This document shows positions 8,865 to 16,885 of a stretch of DNA of 64,000 nucleotides, piece by piece. Made by a program: the position numbers and the translations under genes. The notes beneath the pieces were generated by a model. The model had not been told where the DNA came from. It searched no databases and worked only from the letters and a program-made list of their open reading frames with translations. Origin of the DNA: Candidatus Rhodoferax odensensis (lineage in GTDB: Bacteria; Pseudomonadota; Gammaproteobacteria; Burkholderiales; Burkholderiaceae_C); assembly GCA_016718405.1 (NCBI GenBank), contig JADKDJ010000003.1, forward strand, positions 62,001 through 126,000, read 5' to 3'. How positions within the stretch are numbered: position 1 is the stretch's first letter; each line of letters begins with the position of its first letter.

Positions 8865-8880
8865 GGGTAGCCCCTTTGCA
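8865..8880 (+). promoter_or_regulatory. Sigma-54 (RpoN) -24/-12 promoter-like site
   Basis: GGGTAGCCCCTTTGCA has GG and GC separated by exactly 10 nt and a perfect TTGCA at -12. It also keeps the YA of the TGGYAYR half but misses three other bases. It lies about 110 bp upstream of the FeeM/PilZ gene. Sigma-54 control is known for some exosortase/PEP-CTERM polysaccharide loci through PrsK/PrsR; those regulators are not in the window. Confidence 0.45.
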
Positions 8881-8988
8881 GGATGTGAAGGATTCCGATC
8901 TGTCGCACTTTGAACGACCATTCTTTAAGCTTATGATGCCTTGTCATGACACGCCTTTTGACATCGCCAAGTTGACCAGGATCACGCA

Positions 8989-10305
8989 GTGAAGACGCCG
9001 CCTGCCACGAAGCCGAAGCACACCTTGCATCAGACCTTGCGCAAGGCGTTTTCGTTCTTGCCCAGGTCGCTGCGATTTGCGATTTACCGCTCCTTTGTGG
9101 ATTGCGATCCGGCGCCCGATCCACGCCTTGTTCTGAAGATTGCCGAGACCAAGGAAGAGCTGGAGGCCTGCTTCAAGCTGCTGCACGACGCCTACGTGGG
9201 CAGCGGCTTCATGAAGCCGGACCCTTCGGGCATGCGGGTGACGATCTACCATGCGCTGCCGACCACCACCACCCTGTGCGCCAAGTTTGATGGCGAAGTT
9301 GTTGGCACCATTTCGCTGATACGCGAGAGCGTGTTCGGCTTTCCGTTGCAGGCGATTTTTGACCTTAAGCACGTGCGCGAAAAGCCCGGCAAGATCGCCG
9401 AAGTGTCGGCCCTGGCGGTCCATCCCAAATTTCGCGCCACAGGGGGATCGATCCTGTTCCCCCTGATGAAATTCATGTACCAGTACTGCGCGACTTACTT
9501 TGACACACGCCACCTGGTGATTGCAGTCAACCCGAACCGCATCGAGATGTATGAGTCGCTGCTGTTCTTCTCCAGACTGACCGAAACGCACGTCGAGAAC
9601 TACGATTTTGCCAACGGCGCCCCCGCCGTTGGCGCCTCGCTCGACCTGCGGGCAGCGCCGGAGATGCTCAAACAGGTCTACAGCGGCAAGTCCAAGCGCA
9701 AGAATCTGTATCACTATTTCCTGCGGCTCAAGCTGCCCAATATTCAGGTCCCCAACCGGCGCTACTTCACGACCAACGACCCGGTCATGACGCCAGAGCT
9801 GCTGGACTACTTCTTTAACCTGCGCACGCACGGGTTTGCCCACCTCAACGAGCGCGAGAAGGCCCTGCTTCATTCCATCTACAGCCTGCCCGAATACAAG
9901 ACGCTGCTACCCCCGGTGTTTGTCGATACCGACTTGCAAAGCAGCTTGCGCCAACATCAGCGTTACGTCATCAAGTGCCCGGGCAGCTTCAGCGTGACGG
10001 TCGAGGGGCGCACCACGGGCTACGACCTCAAGCTGATTGAATTCTCCGAGTATGGTTTCCTGGCTCACTCCAAGGTACCCTTGCCGACCCAGGTGTGGGG
10101 CGAAGTCATCATCCAGCTTGGCAATGAGGAGCGGTCGATCGTGCGTGCGGTCGCGGTGCGCGGCAGGACCGATGGCGTGCACGGCTTCTATGGCTTCCGG
10201 CTGGCCGAGACGGACCTGTCCTGGCGCAAGTTCATCGGCGCCCTGAAGTCCGGCACTACGCACGACGACCTAGACAACGCCTCGGTGTTTCTGGCCGACG
10301 AGTAA
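8989..10305 (+). CDS. FeeM-type N-acyl amino acid synthase with C-terminal PilZ-like domain
   Basis: This 438-residue protein combines two modules. Residues about 45-270 form a GNAT-like acyltransferase of the N-acyl amino acid synthase (FeeM) or exosortase-associated acyltransferase type, with the hallmark EVSALAVHPKFR at 138-149. Residues about 320-415 look like a PilZ domain, but the c-di-GMP motifs are degenerate: RYVIK (325-329) instead of RxxxR and EFSEYG (351-356) instead of D/NxSxxG. The start is a GTG at 8989 with AGGA 7 nt upstream; no in-frame ATG lies nearby. FeeM enzymes join an acyl-ACP chain to an amino acid, so the nearby carrier protein is a plausible donor. A sigma-54-like site lies upstream. 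Confidence 0.78.
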   Translation: MKTPPATKPKHTLHQTLRKAFSFLPRSLRFAIYRSFVDCDPAPDPRLVLKIAETKEELEACFKLLHDAYVGSGFMKPDPSGMRVTIYHALPTTTTLCAKFDGEVVGTISLIRESVFGFPLQAIFDLKHVREKPGKIAEVSALAVHPKFRATGGSILFPLMKFMYQYCATYFDTRHLVIAVNPNRIEMYESLLFFSRLTETHVENYDFANGAPAVGASLDLRAAPEMLKQVYSGKSKRKNLYHYFLRLKLPNIQVPNRRYFTTNDPVMTPELLDYFFNLRTHGFAHLNEREKALLHSIYSLPEYKTLLPPVFVDTDLQSSLRQHQRYVIKCPGSFSVTVEGRTTGYDLKLIEFSEYGFLAHSKVPLPTQVWGEVIIQLGNEERSIVRAVAVRGRTDGVHGFYGFRLAETDLSWRKFIGALKSGTTHDDLDNASVFLADE

Positions 10306-10335
10306 GGCCGGTTCCGCTGGTCGGTCCGCGCAACC

Positions 10336-11635
10336 ATGAAGAACCACCCCACAACCGTTGGCAAGTACAGCATCGAGCGTGAGCTGGGTCGCGGCGCCAG
10401 CGGCACGGTTTACCTGGGGTACGACCGCTTTCGCAGCAGCCCGGTGGCGATCAAGCAAACGCACCCGGCGCTGCTGACCGACGCAGCCCAGGCGGCACGC
10501 TATCGCCGTTTGCTGCACAACGAGGCGACCCTGGTCGCTCGCCTGAGCCATCCGCACATTGTGGCCCTGCTTGATGCCGACGAAGCGGCCGACCCGCCGT
10601 ATTTGGTATTTGAGTATGTCGATGGTCAGACACTATCAAGTTTCACGACACCCGACCACCTGCTGCCGGTGGCTGATGTGCTGGACATCGCCTTCAAGTG
10701 CTGCCACGCGCTGGAGTATGCGCACCACCAGGGTTTGGTTCACCGCGACATCAAGCCCGCCAATTTGATGCTTCGACGCGATGGCGAGCTCAAACTGGCG
10801 GACTTTGGTACCGCGCTGTCGCTGCGCAGTGACGAGACGCAGATCGCAGGTCTGGTTGGCTCCCCTTCGTACATGTCGCCCGAGCAAATCCGGGAACAAC
10901 CGCTTACCCACAGCTCCGACATGTTCTCGCTGGCGGTGGTGGTCTACGAGCTGCTGACCGGACGCAATCCATTTGCTGCCGAATCCACCTACACCACCAT
11001 TTACCGCATCAACACCGAAGTGCCCGCCGCACTGTCGGTGATTCGGCCCGAGTTACCCGCCCGCCTGGACGAGGTGCTTGGCCGCGCGCTCGCCAAGCGT
11101 CCAGCGGACCGTTACGCAAGCTGGTCGGACTTCGCCCAGGCGCTACTGGCTGTCAACCGCAGCTTGGCGCGTTTGCCCTCCCAGACCAGCGAGGGCGAGC
11201 GATTTGCGCGTCTGCGCGCGCTGCCTTTCTTCGCCGACTTCTCGGAGGTGGCCCTGTGGGAAACACTGCGGCTGGGCAAGTGGTTCGATTTGCCCCAAGG
11301 GCAAGGTGATGATGCGCGAAGGCCAGCCGGGAGACTCCTTCTGCCTGATCGTCGACGGCGAGGTGGCCGTCAGCCGCAAAGGGCGGGTTCTCAGCACCAT
11401 TGCGCAAGGCTCCAGCATTGGCGAGATGACCTACCTGCAGCCCAGTAACCGGATGCGCACCGCCACCGTAGTGGCGTCGACCGATGTCGTGGCCTTCAAG
11501 ATTCGTAACGAGGCCTTGCGCCAGGCCTCGTTGGAACTGCAAGGCGAGTTCGACAAGGTATTCATCAAGTTGCTGGTCAATCGTCTGATTGCCACCAATC
11601 AACAGCTGGCCGACTGGGACTTGGTGCTGGAGTGA
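10336..11635 (+). pseudogene. Serine/threonine protein kinase with cyclic nucleotide-binding domain, frameshifted
   Basis: The first frame (from ATG 10336) encodes a Hanks-type kinase: glycine loop GRGASGTVYLG (18-28), lysine 40, HRDIKPAN from 136, DFG 156-158, and SPSYMSPEQI. Downstream, in another frame ending at 11635, is a cyclic nucleotide-binding domain with REGQPGDSFCLIVDGEV and SIGEMTYL. The frames meet at CCCC 11293-11296: deleting one C gives continuous DLPKGKVMMREG and a 432-residue fusion. Either the run is miscalled or the gene is truly broken before the sensor domain. It follows the FeeM/PilZ gene by 30 bp and is probably co-transcribed. The intact protein would be a cytoplasmic kinase tuned by a cyclic nucleotide or similar ligand. 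Confidence 0.85.
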
Positions 11636-11763
11636 GAGGGTGACCTGGGAACCAAAACGCCTCCCGCACGATCAGACCCCTTCAACGCTTGAACACCGAC
11701 GCTGCCCTAGCGAGCTTGCATCAAACACCCCGTGACAATTCCCCTACCGACCCAGGACACCCG

Positions 11764-12432
11764 ATGAAGAAATGGATCAAGGACAACCGCGGCCTAATTG
11801 TTTTTGTGCTGTGCTTCGGGCTGTTTCGCACCGCCGTGGCGGACTGGAACCCGATTCCGTCGGGTTCGATGCGCCCCAACCTCCTTGAAGGCGACGTGGT
11901 ACTGATCAACCGTCTGGCCTACGACCTCAAGTTGCCACTGACCGACATCGTGCTGGCGCGCCTGGGCGAGCCGCAACGCTCCGACATCGTTACTTTCTCG
12001 TCTCCCACCGATGGCACACGGCTTATCAAGCGCTTGATCGCCGTGCCCGGCGACGTGGTGGAGATGCGTAATGAAGTGCTGCTGATCAACGGTCAGGTGG
12101 CCGACTACGCGCAATCCCAGCCCGTGCTGGAACCCACTGGTGCCGGTGGCAACATCCCGGCCTTGCGCCTGACGGAACGGCTGGGCGACACACAGCGCCG
12201 CGTGCAATGGCTCCAGGGCGTGAACGCGCGCAACAGCTTTGGCCCCGTGACGGTGCCCGAAAACAGCTATCTGATGCTGGGCGACAACCGCGACAACAGC
12301 GCCGACTCGCGCTACTTCGGCTTCGTGCCGCGGCACCTGCTGATCGGCCATGCGCATCGGGTACTGGTGTCGGCCGACATCAGGGGCAACTGGGCACCGA
12401 GGTTCGAGCGGTTCTGGCAGGCGCTGCCCTAG
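11764..12432 (+). CDS. lepB: Signal peptidase I (S26 family)
   Basis: This 222-residue membrane peptidase removes signal peptides from exported proteins. One N-terminal membrane segment (about residues 10-25, LIVFVLCFGLFRTAVA) precedes the catalytic serine in PSGSMRP (S35). The catalytic lysine is in RLIKRLIAVPGD (K89), and GDNRDNSADSR is present near 180. The frame opens at 11689, but MKKWIKDNRG at 11764 matches family N-termini. Only one membrane segment is present, whereas the housekeeping LepB of many betaproteobacteria has two, so this may be an accessory peptidase serving the exosortase neighbourhood; that role is inference. Confidence 0.9.
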   Translation: MKKWIKDNRGLIVFVLCFGLFRTAVADWNPIPSGSMRPNLLEGDVVLINRLAYDLKLPLTDIVLARLGEPQRSDIVTFSSPTDGTRLIKRLIAVPGDVVEMRNEVLLINGQVADYAQSQPVLEPTGAGGNIPALRLTERLGDTQRRVQWLQGVNARNSFGPVTVPENSYLMLGDNRDNSADSRYFGFVPRHLLIGHAHRVLVSADIRGNWAPRFERFWQALP

Positions 12433-12550
12433 CCAGCGGGAAGTGCGCAACAGCGTCCAGACAGGGGACTTCGGGTTTTGCCGCGTGTGCGCGATCCGTG
12501 GGTGCGCCTGTGTGGACGCTGAGAGCGCACAGCCAGAGCTTGCGCGGATA

Positions 12551-12581
12551 CGCCGATCCGGTGGTTGACCGGATGTCGGCG
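12551..12581 (+). terminator. Stem-loop between lepB and the HD-domain gene
   Basis: CGCCGA (12551-12556) pairs with TCGGCG (12576-12581), and inside it CCGGT pairs with ACCGG around GGTTG. No T-tract follows, so this may be a weak terminator or a processing stem rather than a classical intrinsic terminator. The rest of 12433-12668 shows nothing recognisable. Confidence 0.35.
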
Positions 12582-12668
12582 CGTCCGTGGTGGCACGGCC
12601 TCGCTCTACACTGCAAGCGCTGAGGCACGCACATCGCGCGGCATAAATCACTTGCTAGGAGTCACGTC

Positions 12669-13253
12669 TTGGATATGTCATCCCCCACGGTCACGGGCTT
12701 CCTGCTGGAGCTCGACAAACTCAAACTGGTGCAACGGCGAAGCTACATTGGCGGCGGCACGCGGCTGGAGAACTCGGCGGAGCACTCATGGCATCTCGCA
12801 ATGGCGGCCTGGTCAATCGCCAATGGCCTGGGGCTCAAAGTGTCGATCGAAAGACTGTTGAAGCTGGCGCTGATTCACGATGTCGGCGAGATCGATGGCG
12901 GTGACACGTTCCTCTACGCCGCCGAGCGCCACGCCGCCGCCGCCCAGGAACGTGCTTGCGTGGGGCGGGTGGCGGCGCTGTGTGGTGACCTGTTGCCGGA
13001 CTTGCAGGACTTATGGGAGGAACAAGAACGCGGTGAAACCGCGGAGGCCCGCCTGATCAAGGTGATTGATCGTTTCCTTCCCTTGCTGCACAACCTGGCG
13101 AGTGAGGGCAAGACCTGGCGAGCGCAGAAAGTGCGCCAAAGCCAGGTGTTGGCTGCGCACGGCTTCATTGCAGACGACTTCCCGGAGCTTTTTGTCTGGA
13201 TTGAGGACCGGGTCGCAATGGCCACACAGCGTGGCTGGTTGATCGACGCATGA
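12669..13253 (+). CDS. HD-domain phosphohydrolase (YfbR/HDDC2-like 5'-nucleotidase family)
   Basis: This 194-residue protein carries the HD metal-binding pattern: NSAEHSWHLA (H39) and LALIHDVGEIDGGD (H70, D71), with a further conserved aspartate in LIKVIDRFLPLLHN. The family hydrolyses phosphate from nucleotides such as dAMP/dGMP-type 5'-deoxynucleotides. I chose the TTG at 12669 because AGGAG at 12657-12661 is 7 nt upstream; the ATG at 12675 would be 13 nt away. It stands alone between lepB and a gene-poor stretch. Exact substrate cannot be read from sequence. Confidence 0.85.
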   Translation: MDMSSPTVTGFLLELDKLKLVQRRSYIGGGTRLENSAEHSWHLAMAAWSIANGLGLKVSIERLLKLALIHDVGEIDGGDTFLYAAERHAAAAQERACVGRVAALCGDLLPDLQDLWEEQERGETAEARLIKVIDRFLPLLHNLASEGKTWRAQKVRQSQVLAAHGFIADDFPELFVWIEDRVAMATQRGWLIDA

Positions 13254-14010
13254 ACCTGCCTGGCACCCCACGGCCAGCGCCAGCCTGACGTCTGGTTCGC
13301 CAGTGGCATGGTCGCTGGCAGTGTTTCGACGAACATGATTGACAAACGCCTGCGCGGGACCGTGTCTCTGAACATCGGATGCGTTGATCACGCTTGCGTT
13401 CAACCAGTGCCACATCGCACGCGGGCACCATGAGCCGATTGGCATGCAAACCCTGAAGTTCTGACTGACCATCGTCGAATGGGAACCCATCGCCGACACC
13501 ACGCTCTAGTCCGAGTGGCGCGCGGTGAAGCTCGCAACAGCCCCGCGCAACGGCGCCTCTGTTTAAATTTGAGTGGGTGAAATCGGCCCAGTCTTGGATG
13601 CGTCATGAGCGAGGTTTGCTAGGAAGGAGCGGACGATGTGTCGCGCCCACTGCGCTGCTTCGGAAGATTGGAACAGGCAGCAAGCCAGCACCCATGCGGC
13701 CTGCAGCTTGGCGGAACGAGCCCTGGCTACTGGACACCTACGCGCCCGCAGCACTGCAACGGCCGTTCGCCACGACGGCCGGAATGACGACTTCACCTAC
13801 TTTGCTCACCCGGCAACCGACTCGAAATTCAAGAGAGGCGAGCGCCTAGATTAGCATTGCAGCGCTGGACGACGAGCGACACCCAAACTGCATCCGCTGA
13901 AGCCGACCTCCCGTTGCGGCAAAGCGGATATCACCCTTGGTTTTGAATCCATTTGCACATCAAACTGAAGCTACGTCGGCACCTTCAATCCTTCTTGCGA
14001 GGCGGTTCGA
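13254..14010. other. Gene-poor intergenic stretch (about 750 bp)
   Basis: Several short open frames occur on both strands (for example 13577-13849 plus and 13563-13796 minus), but none has a ribosome-binding site with a recognisable protein. Codon choice looks non-coding, and the frames overlap one another antisense. No inverted terminal repeats or transposase motifs are visible. It may be the remains of a decayed gene; I could not identify one. Confidence 0.5.
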
Positions 14011-14472
14011 TCAACCATGAGACTGCGGCTTGGGCTCACCCCGCAGGACAAAACGACGCGTGAAGCCGTGGGGCCGCGTGACGCCGCGCGGGTCGCCCAG
14101 CAAGGGGATTCGAAGTACCGATCCCGACAACAACTCCAATTCCCAATCGGTATCGCCAATGAATCGGAACCGTACCGTGCTGGGGGCAAGCAAGCTTAGC
14201 GCGGAAAACGAGCCGGTCGTATAAGGACCGCCCATGGTGGCGCAGTCAACCGTTCGCCATTGCTCGTCCAGCAAGACGATGTGCAGGGCCTCTTCATACG
14301 GCACATCGTCCGTGACGAACAGTAGATAGTGGTCCCGCCACTGCACCGCCGCCTCCAGCACCGCACCCGGCAGACGTTGACCGACAGGCACACCATCGCG
14401 CAGCAGCTCGCTCTGTGGTATGTCGCCATCGGCGCTCAATGCGCGGATGGTCAGTTCGTTGGCGACTCGCAT
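14011..14472 (-). CDS. Hypothetical protein
   Basis: This 153-residue protein is of no family I recognise. I chose the ATG at 14472 (MRVANELTIRALSADG); the frame runs further upstream to 14610, but that extension is arginine-rich and looks untranslated. The body is rich in beta-prone segments such as HYLLFVTDDVPYEEALHIVLLDEQWR and ends in RRFVLRGEPKPQ. No signal peptide or membrane segment is apparent, so it is probably cytoplasmic. It is the most downstream gene before the 2-aminobenzoate operon region on the same strand, separated from RidA by 151 bp. It could be an operon member but shares no evident function. Confidence 0.6.
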   Translation of the reverse strand: MRVANELTIRALSADGDIPQSELLRDGVPVGQRLPGAVLEAAVQWRDHYLLFVTDDVPYEEALHIVLLDEQWRTVDCATMGGPYTTGSFSALSLLAPSTVRFRFIGDTDWELELLSGSVLRIPLLGDPRGVTRPHGFTRRFVLRGEPKPQSHG

Positions 14473-14623
14473 GGTCAGGACTCTGGGCAAACGCCTACCA
14501 GAAGAAGTCAACGCCGAACGTCGCCAACGCACCGCCAACAAATGCGCCAACCATGACACAAAACAGCGCACCAGGGCCACACGCCGAGCCTGCCATGGCG
14601 CCGCCAACAAAAGCGGCGTTCCG

Positions 14624-15016
14624 TCACTCCGGCACCACCCCCGTCACCTCGATCTCCACCTTCGCTCTGGATTCCACCAGCGCCGCAACCTGCACGCAGG
14701 TCATGGCAGGGAAGTGGCGGCCCATGACCTCGCGGTAGGCGGCGCCGAGTTCCTTCAGGCGCGCGTTGTACTCGTCGCGGTCGACGATGTACCAGGTCAT
14801 GCGCACCATGTGTTCGGGGCCGGCGCCAGCTTCATGCAGCACGGCGCGCACGTTGAGCAGGGTCTGGCGGGTCTGGGCGATGAAGTCGTCGGACTCGAAT
14901 TGCTGTTGAGCGTTCCAGCCGATCTGGCCACCGACAAAGACCATGGCGCCGCGCGCCTTGATACCGTTGGCGTAGCCCTTGGCTTGAGCCCAGCCGGAGG
15001 GTTGCAGGAGTTGCAT
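14624..15016 (-). CDS. RidA/YjgF-family enamine/imine deaminase
   Basis: This 130-residue RidA-family protein has the family blocks MVFVGGQIGWN, QTRQTLLNVRAVL and a C-terminal VESRAKVEIEVTGVVP. Family members hydrolyse reactive enamines or imines. It lies downstream of the CoA ligase in a cluster for CoA-dependent 2-aminobenzoate breakdown, and RidA-like genes accompany such clusters in other betaproteobacteria. A role in hydrolysing the enamine of the dearomatised 2-amino-5-oxocyclohexene-carbonyl-CoA would fit; that is inference. A 150-bp gap containing an octamer repeat separates it from the ligase gene. Confidence 0.88.
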   Translation of the reverse strand: MQLLQPSGWAQAKGYANGIKARGAMVFVGGQIGWNAQQQFESDDFIAQTRQTLLNVRAVLHEAGAGPEHMVRMTWYIVDRDEYNARLKELGAAYREVMGRHFPAMTCVQVAALVESRAKVEIEVTGVVPE

Positions 15017-15070
15017 GAACTCAGCCTTTCAATCGTTATGCTTGAAACAAAAAAATCTCACGCGTGTGAC

Positions 15071-15110
15071 AGCACGGCAGCACGGCAGCACGGCAGCACG
15101 GCAGCACGGC
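15071..15110. repeat. Octamer tandem repeat (5 x 8 bp)
   Basis: Five exact tandem copies of AGCACGGC lie in the 150-bp gap between the CoA ligase and RidA genes. The unit length is not a multiple of three and the array is not within a gene. Copy number could vary by slippage. Confidence 0.9.
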
Positions 15111-15165
15111 CAGCATAGCCAACCCGCGCGCTGGCACGTATCCGGCGCAGATCATGTCAAGTCGG

Positions 15166-16815
15166 CTAAGCGCCTTGCTTGAGCTTGAAGCGCTGCAGCT
15201 TGCCGGTCTCCGTACGTGGCAGCTTGTCCACAAACACCACTTCGCGCGGGTACTTGTAGGGTGCAATGCTGGCCTTCACATGGTCTTGCAAAGCTTTGAC
15301 CATGGCAGCGTCGCTCGCCTCGCCGGCCTTGAGCACGCAGAAGGCCTTGATGAGCATGCCGCGTTCTTCGTCGGGCACGCCCACCACGCCGCACTCGGCC
15401 ACCGCCGGGTGCTTGAGCAAGGCGTCTTCCACCTCGGGGGCGCCGACGTTGTAACCAGCAGTGATGATCATGTCGTCGGCGCGCGCTTGGTAGAAGAAGT
15501 AGCCGTCGGCATCCTGCAAGAAGGCATCGCCAGGATAGTTCCAGCCGTCCTTGACGTAGTTGCTTTGTCGCGGGTCATCCAGGTATTTGCAGCCGGTCGG
15601 ACCGATGACAGCCAGTTTGCCGACCGTACCACGCGGCACCTCAACACCGTCATCATCGACCACGCGTGCGCTGTAGCCCGGCACCACCTTGCCGATGGCG
15701 CCACGGCGCACCTCCTGCGGCGGCGATGAGATGAAGATGTGGAACATCTCGGTGGCACCAATGCCGTCGATGATCTCGATGCCAGTGCTGGCCCTCCACA
15801 ATTGGCGCGTGGCATCTGGCAAGCCTTCGCCGGCGCTGACGCACACGCGCAGGGCGCCGGTGCCGCGCTGCGCCATCTGCTCCTTCATGAAAGGTGCCAT
15901 CTGGCGGTAGAAAGTGGGCGCGGTGTAGCAGATGGTGGCGCCCACATCGTGAATCAGGCGGGCCATGGCCTGCGGCGTGTAGGCAATGTCGGGGTAATAG
16001 ACCGAGGCGCCGGCCCACATGGGGAACACCAACATGCCGCCCAGGCCAAAGGTGAAGGCTAGCGGCGGCGAGCCGATCACGATGTCGTCCGGCGTGGCTT
16101 GCAAGACGTGGCGCGGCCAGGTTTCGCAGGCGGCCAGCACGTCGCGGTGGGTGTGCACGGCAGCCTTCGGTTTACCGGTGGTGCCGGAGGTGAAGGCCAG
16201 CAGCGCGATGTCTTCTGCCGCCGTGGGGCAGGCCTCGAAGTCACCGCTGTGGCCGACCGCCAAGGCCTCCAGCGCGCCAGGCTGACCCGGCAGGTTAAAG
16301 GGCACTATGCGCGCCAACACCGGGTGTTGCGCTTGCGCGGCTTGCAGTTCTTCGAGCAACTGGCCGTCGCACAGCGCCAGCGTGGGTTGCGACTTGTCGA
16401 TGATGTCGCCCAGCTCCTTGGCGCGCAGCAGCGGCATGGTGGCCACGCTGACCAGCCCGGCCTTGACCACTGCCAGCCATGCCAACGCCATGCCAATGGA
16501 GTTGCCACCGCGCAGCAGCACGCGGTTGCCCGGCACCAGCCCCAGGTCGTGCGTGAGCACCTGCGCGATGCGGTTGACTTCCTGGCGCACCCGTTCATAG
16601 CTCAGCGTACGGGCGTTGGAGCGCAGCATGGGGCGCTGGGACCACCCCTTCTCAGTGGCTTTGTCCAGTAGCTCGGCCACCAGGTTGAGTTGGGCTGGAA
16701 ACTGCAACTCGGCCCGCTCGAACTGCAAGTGGGGCCGCTGCGCCGTTGGCGGTAGGCGCTCGTGCACGAAGCGGTCACGCTGGGCACTGGGAGCGAGATG
16801 GTGGGGTAGCGTCAC
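15166..16815 (-). CDS. 2-Aminobenzoate-CoA ligase (benzoate-CoA ligase family)
   Basis: This 549-residue AMP-forming ligase should convert anthranilate (or a related benzoate) to its CoA thioester, the entry step of the pathway. The motif LAFTSGTTGKPKAAVH is near residues 206-221, GATEMFHIFISS follows in the aryl-binding region, and PRTETGKLQRFK carries the C-terminal lysine. The sequence groups with benzoate and 2-aminobenzoate ligases rather than fatty-acid ligases. It lies 70 bp downstream of the acyl-CoA dehydrogenase gene in the same direction as the bifunctional monooxygenase/reductase. Salicylate as substrate cannot be excluded. Confidence 0.85.
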   Translation of the reverse strand: MTLPHHLAPSAQRDRFVHERLPPTAQRPHLQFERAELQFPAQLNLVAELLDKATEKGWSQRPMLRSNARTLSYERVRQEVNRIAQVLTHDLGLVPGNRVLLRGGNSIGMALAWLAVVKAGLVSVATMPLLRAKELGDIIDKSQPTLALCDGQLLEELQAAQAQHPVLARIVPFNLPGQPGALEALAVGHSGDFEACPTAAEDIALLAFTSGTTGKPKAAVHTHRDVLAACETWPRHVLQATPDDIVIGSPPLAFTFGLGGMLVFPMWAGASVYYPDIAYTPQAMARLIHDVGATICYTAPTFYRQMAPFMKEQMAQRGTGALRVCVSAGEGLPDATRQLWRASTGIEIIDGIGATEMFHIFISSPPQEVRRGAIGKVVPGYSARVVDDDGVEVPRGTVGKLAVIGPTGCKYLDDPRQSNYVKDGWNYPGDAFLQDADGYFFYQARADDMIITAGYNVGAPEVEDALLKHPAVAECGVVGVPDEERGMLIKAFCVLKAGEASDAAMVKALQDHVKASIAPYKYPREVVFVDKLPRTETGKLQRFKLKQGA

Positions 16816-16885
16816 GGCATGGTCCTCGCGCAGGACTGTTGCTTGTTCGCCCCGACGCGATCGACCGTCGTGGTCAGACAGATAG

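Noticed and set aside
8944..9873. 309-codon minus-strand frame
   Set aside because: Antisense of the FeeM/PilZ gene, which has the family signature and a ribosome-binding site.
13011..13502. 163-codon minus-strand frame over the end of the HD-domain gene
   Set aside because: Overlaps the HD gene antisense; no ribosome-binding site or family motif.
15071..15110. Octamer array considered as a CRISPR
   Set aside because: Units are 8 bp with no spacers and no cas genes are present.
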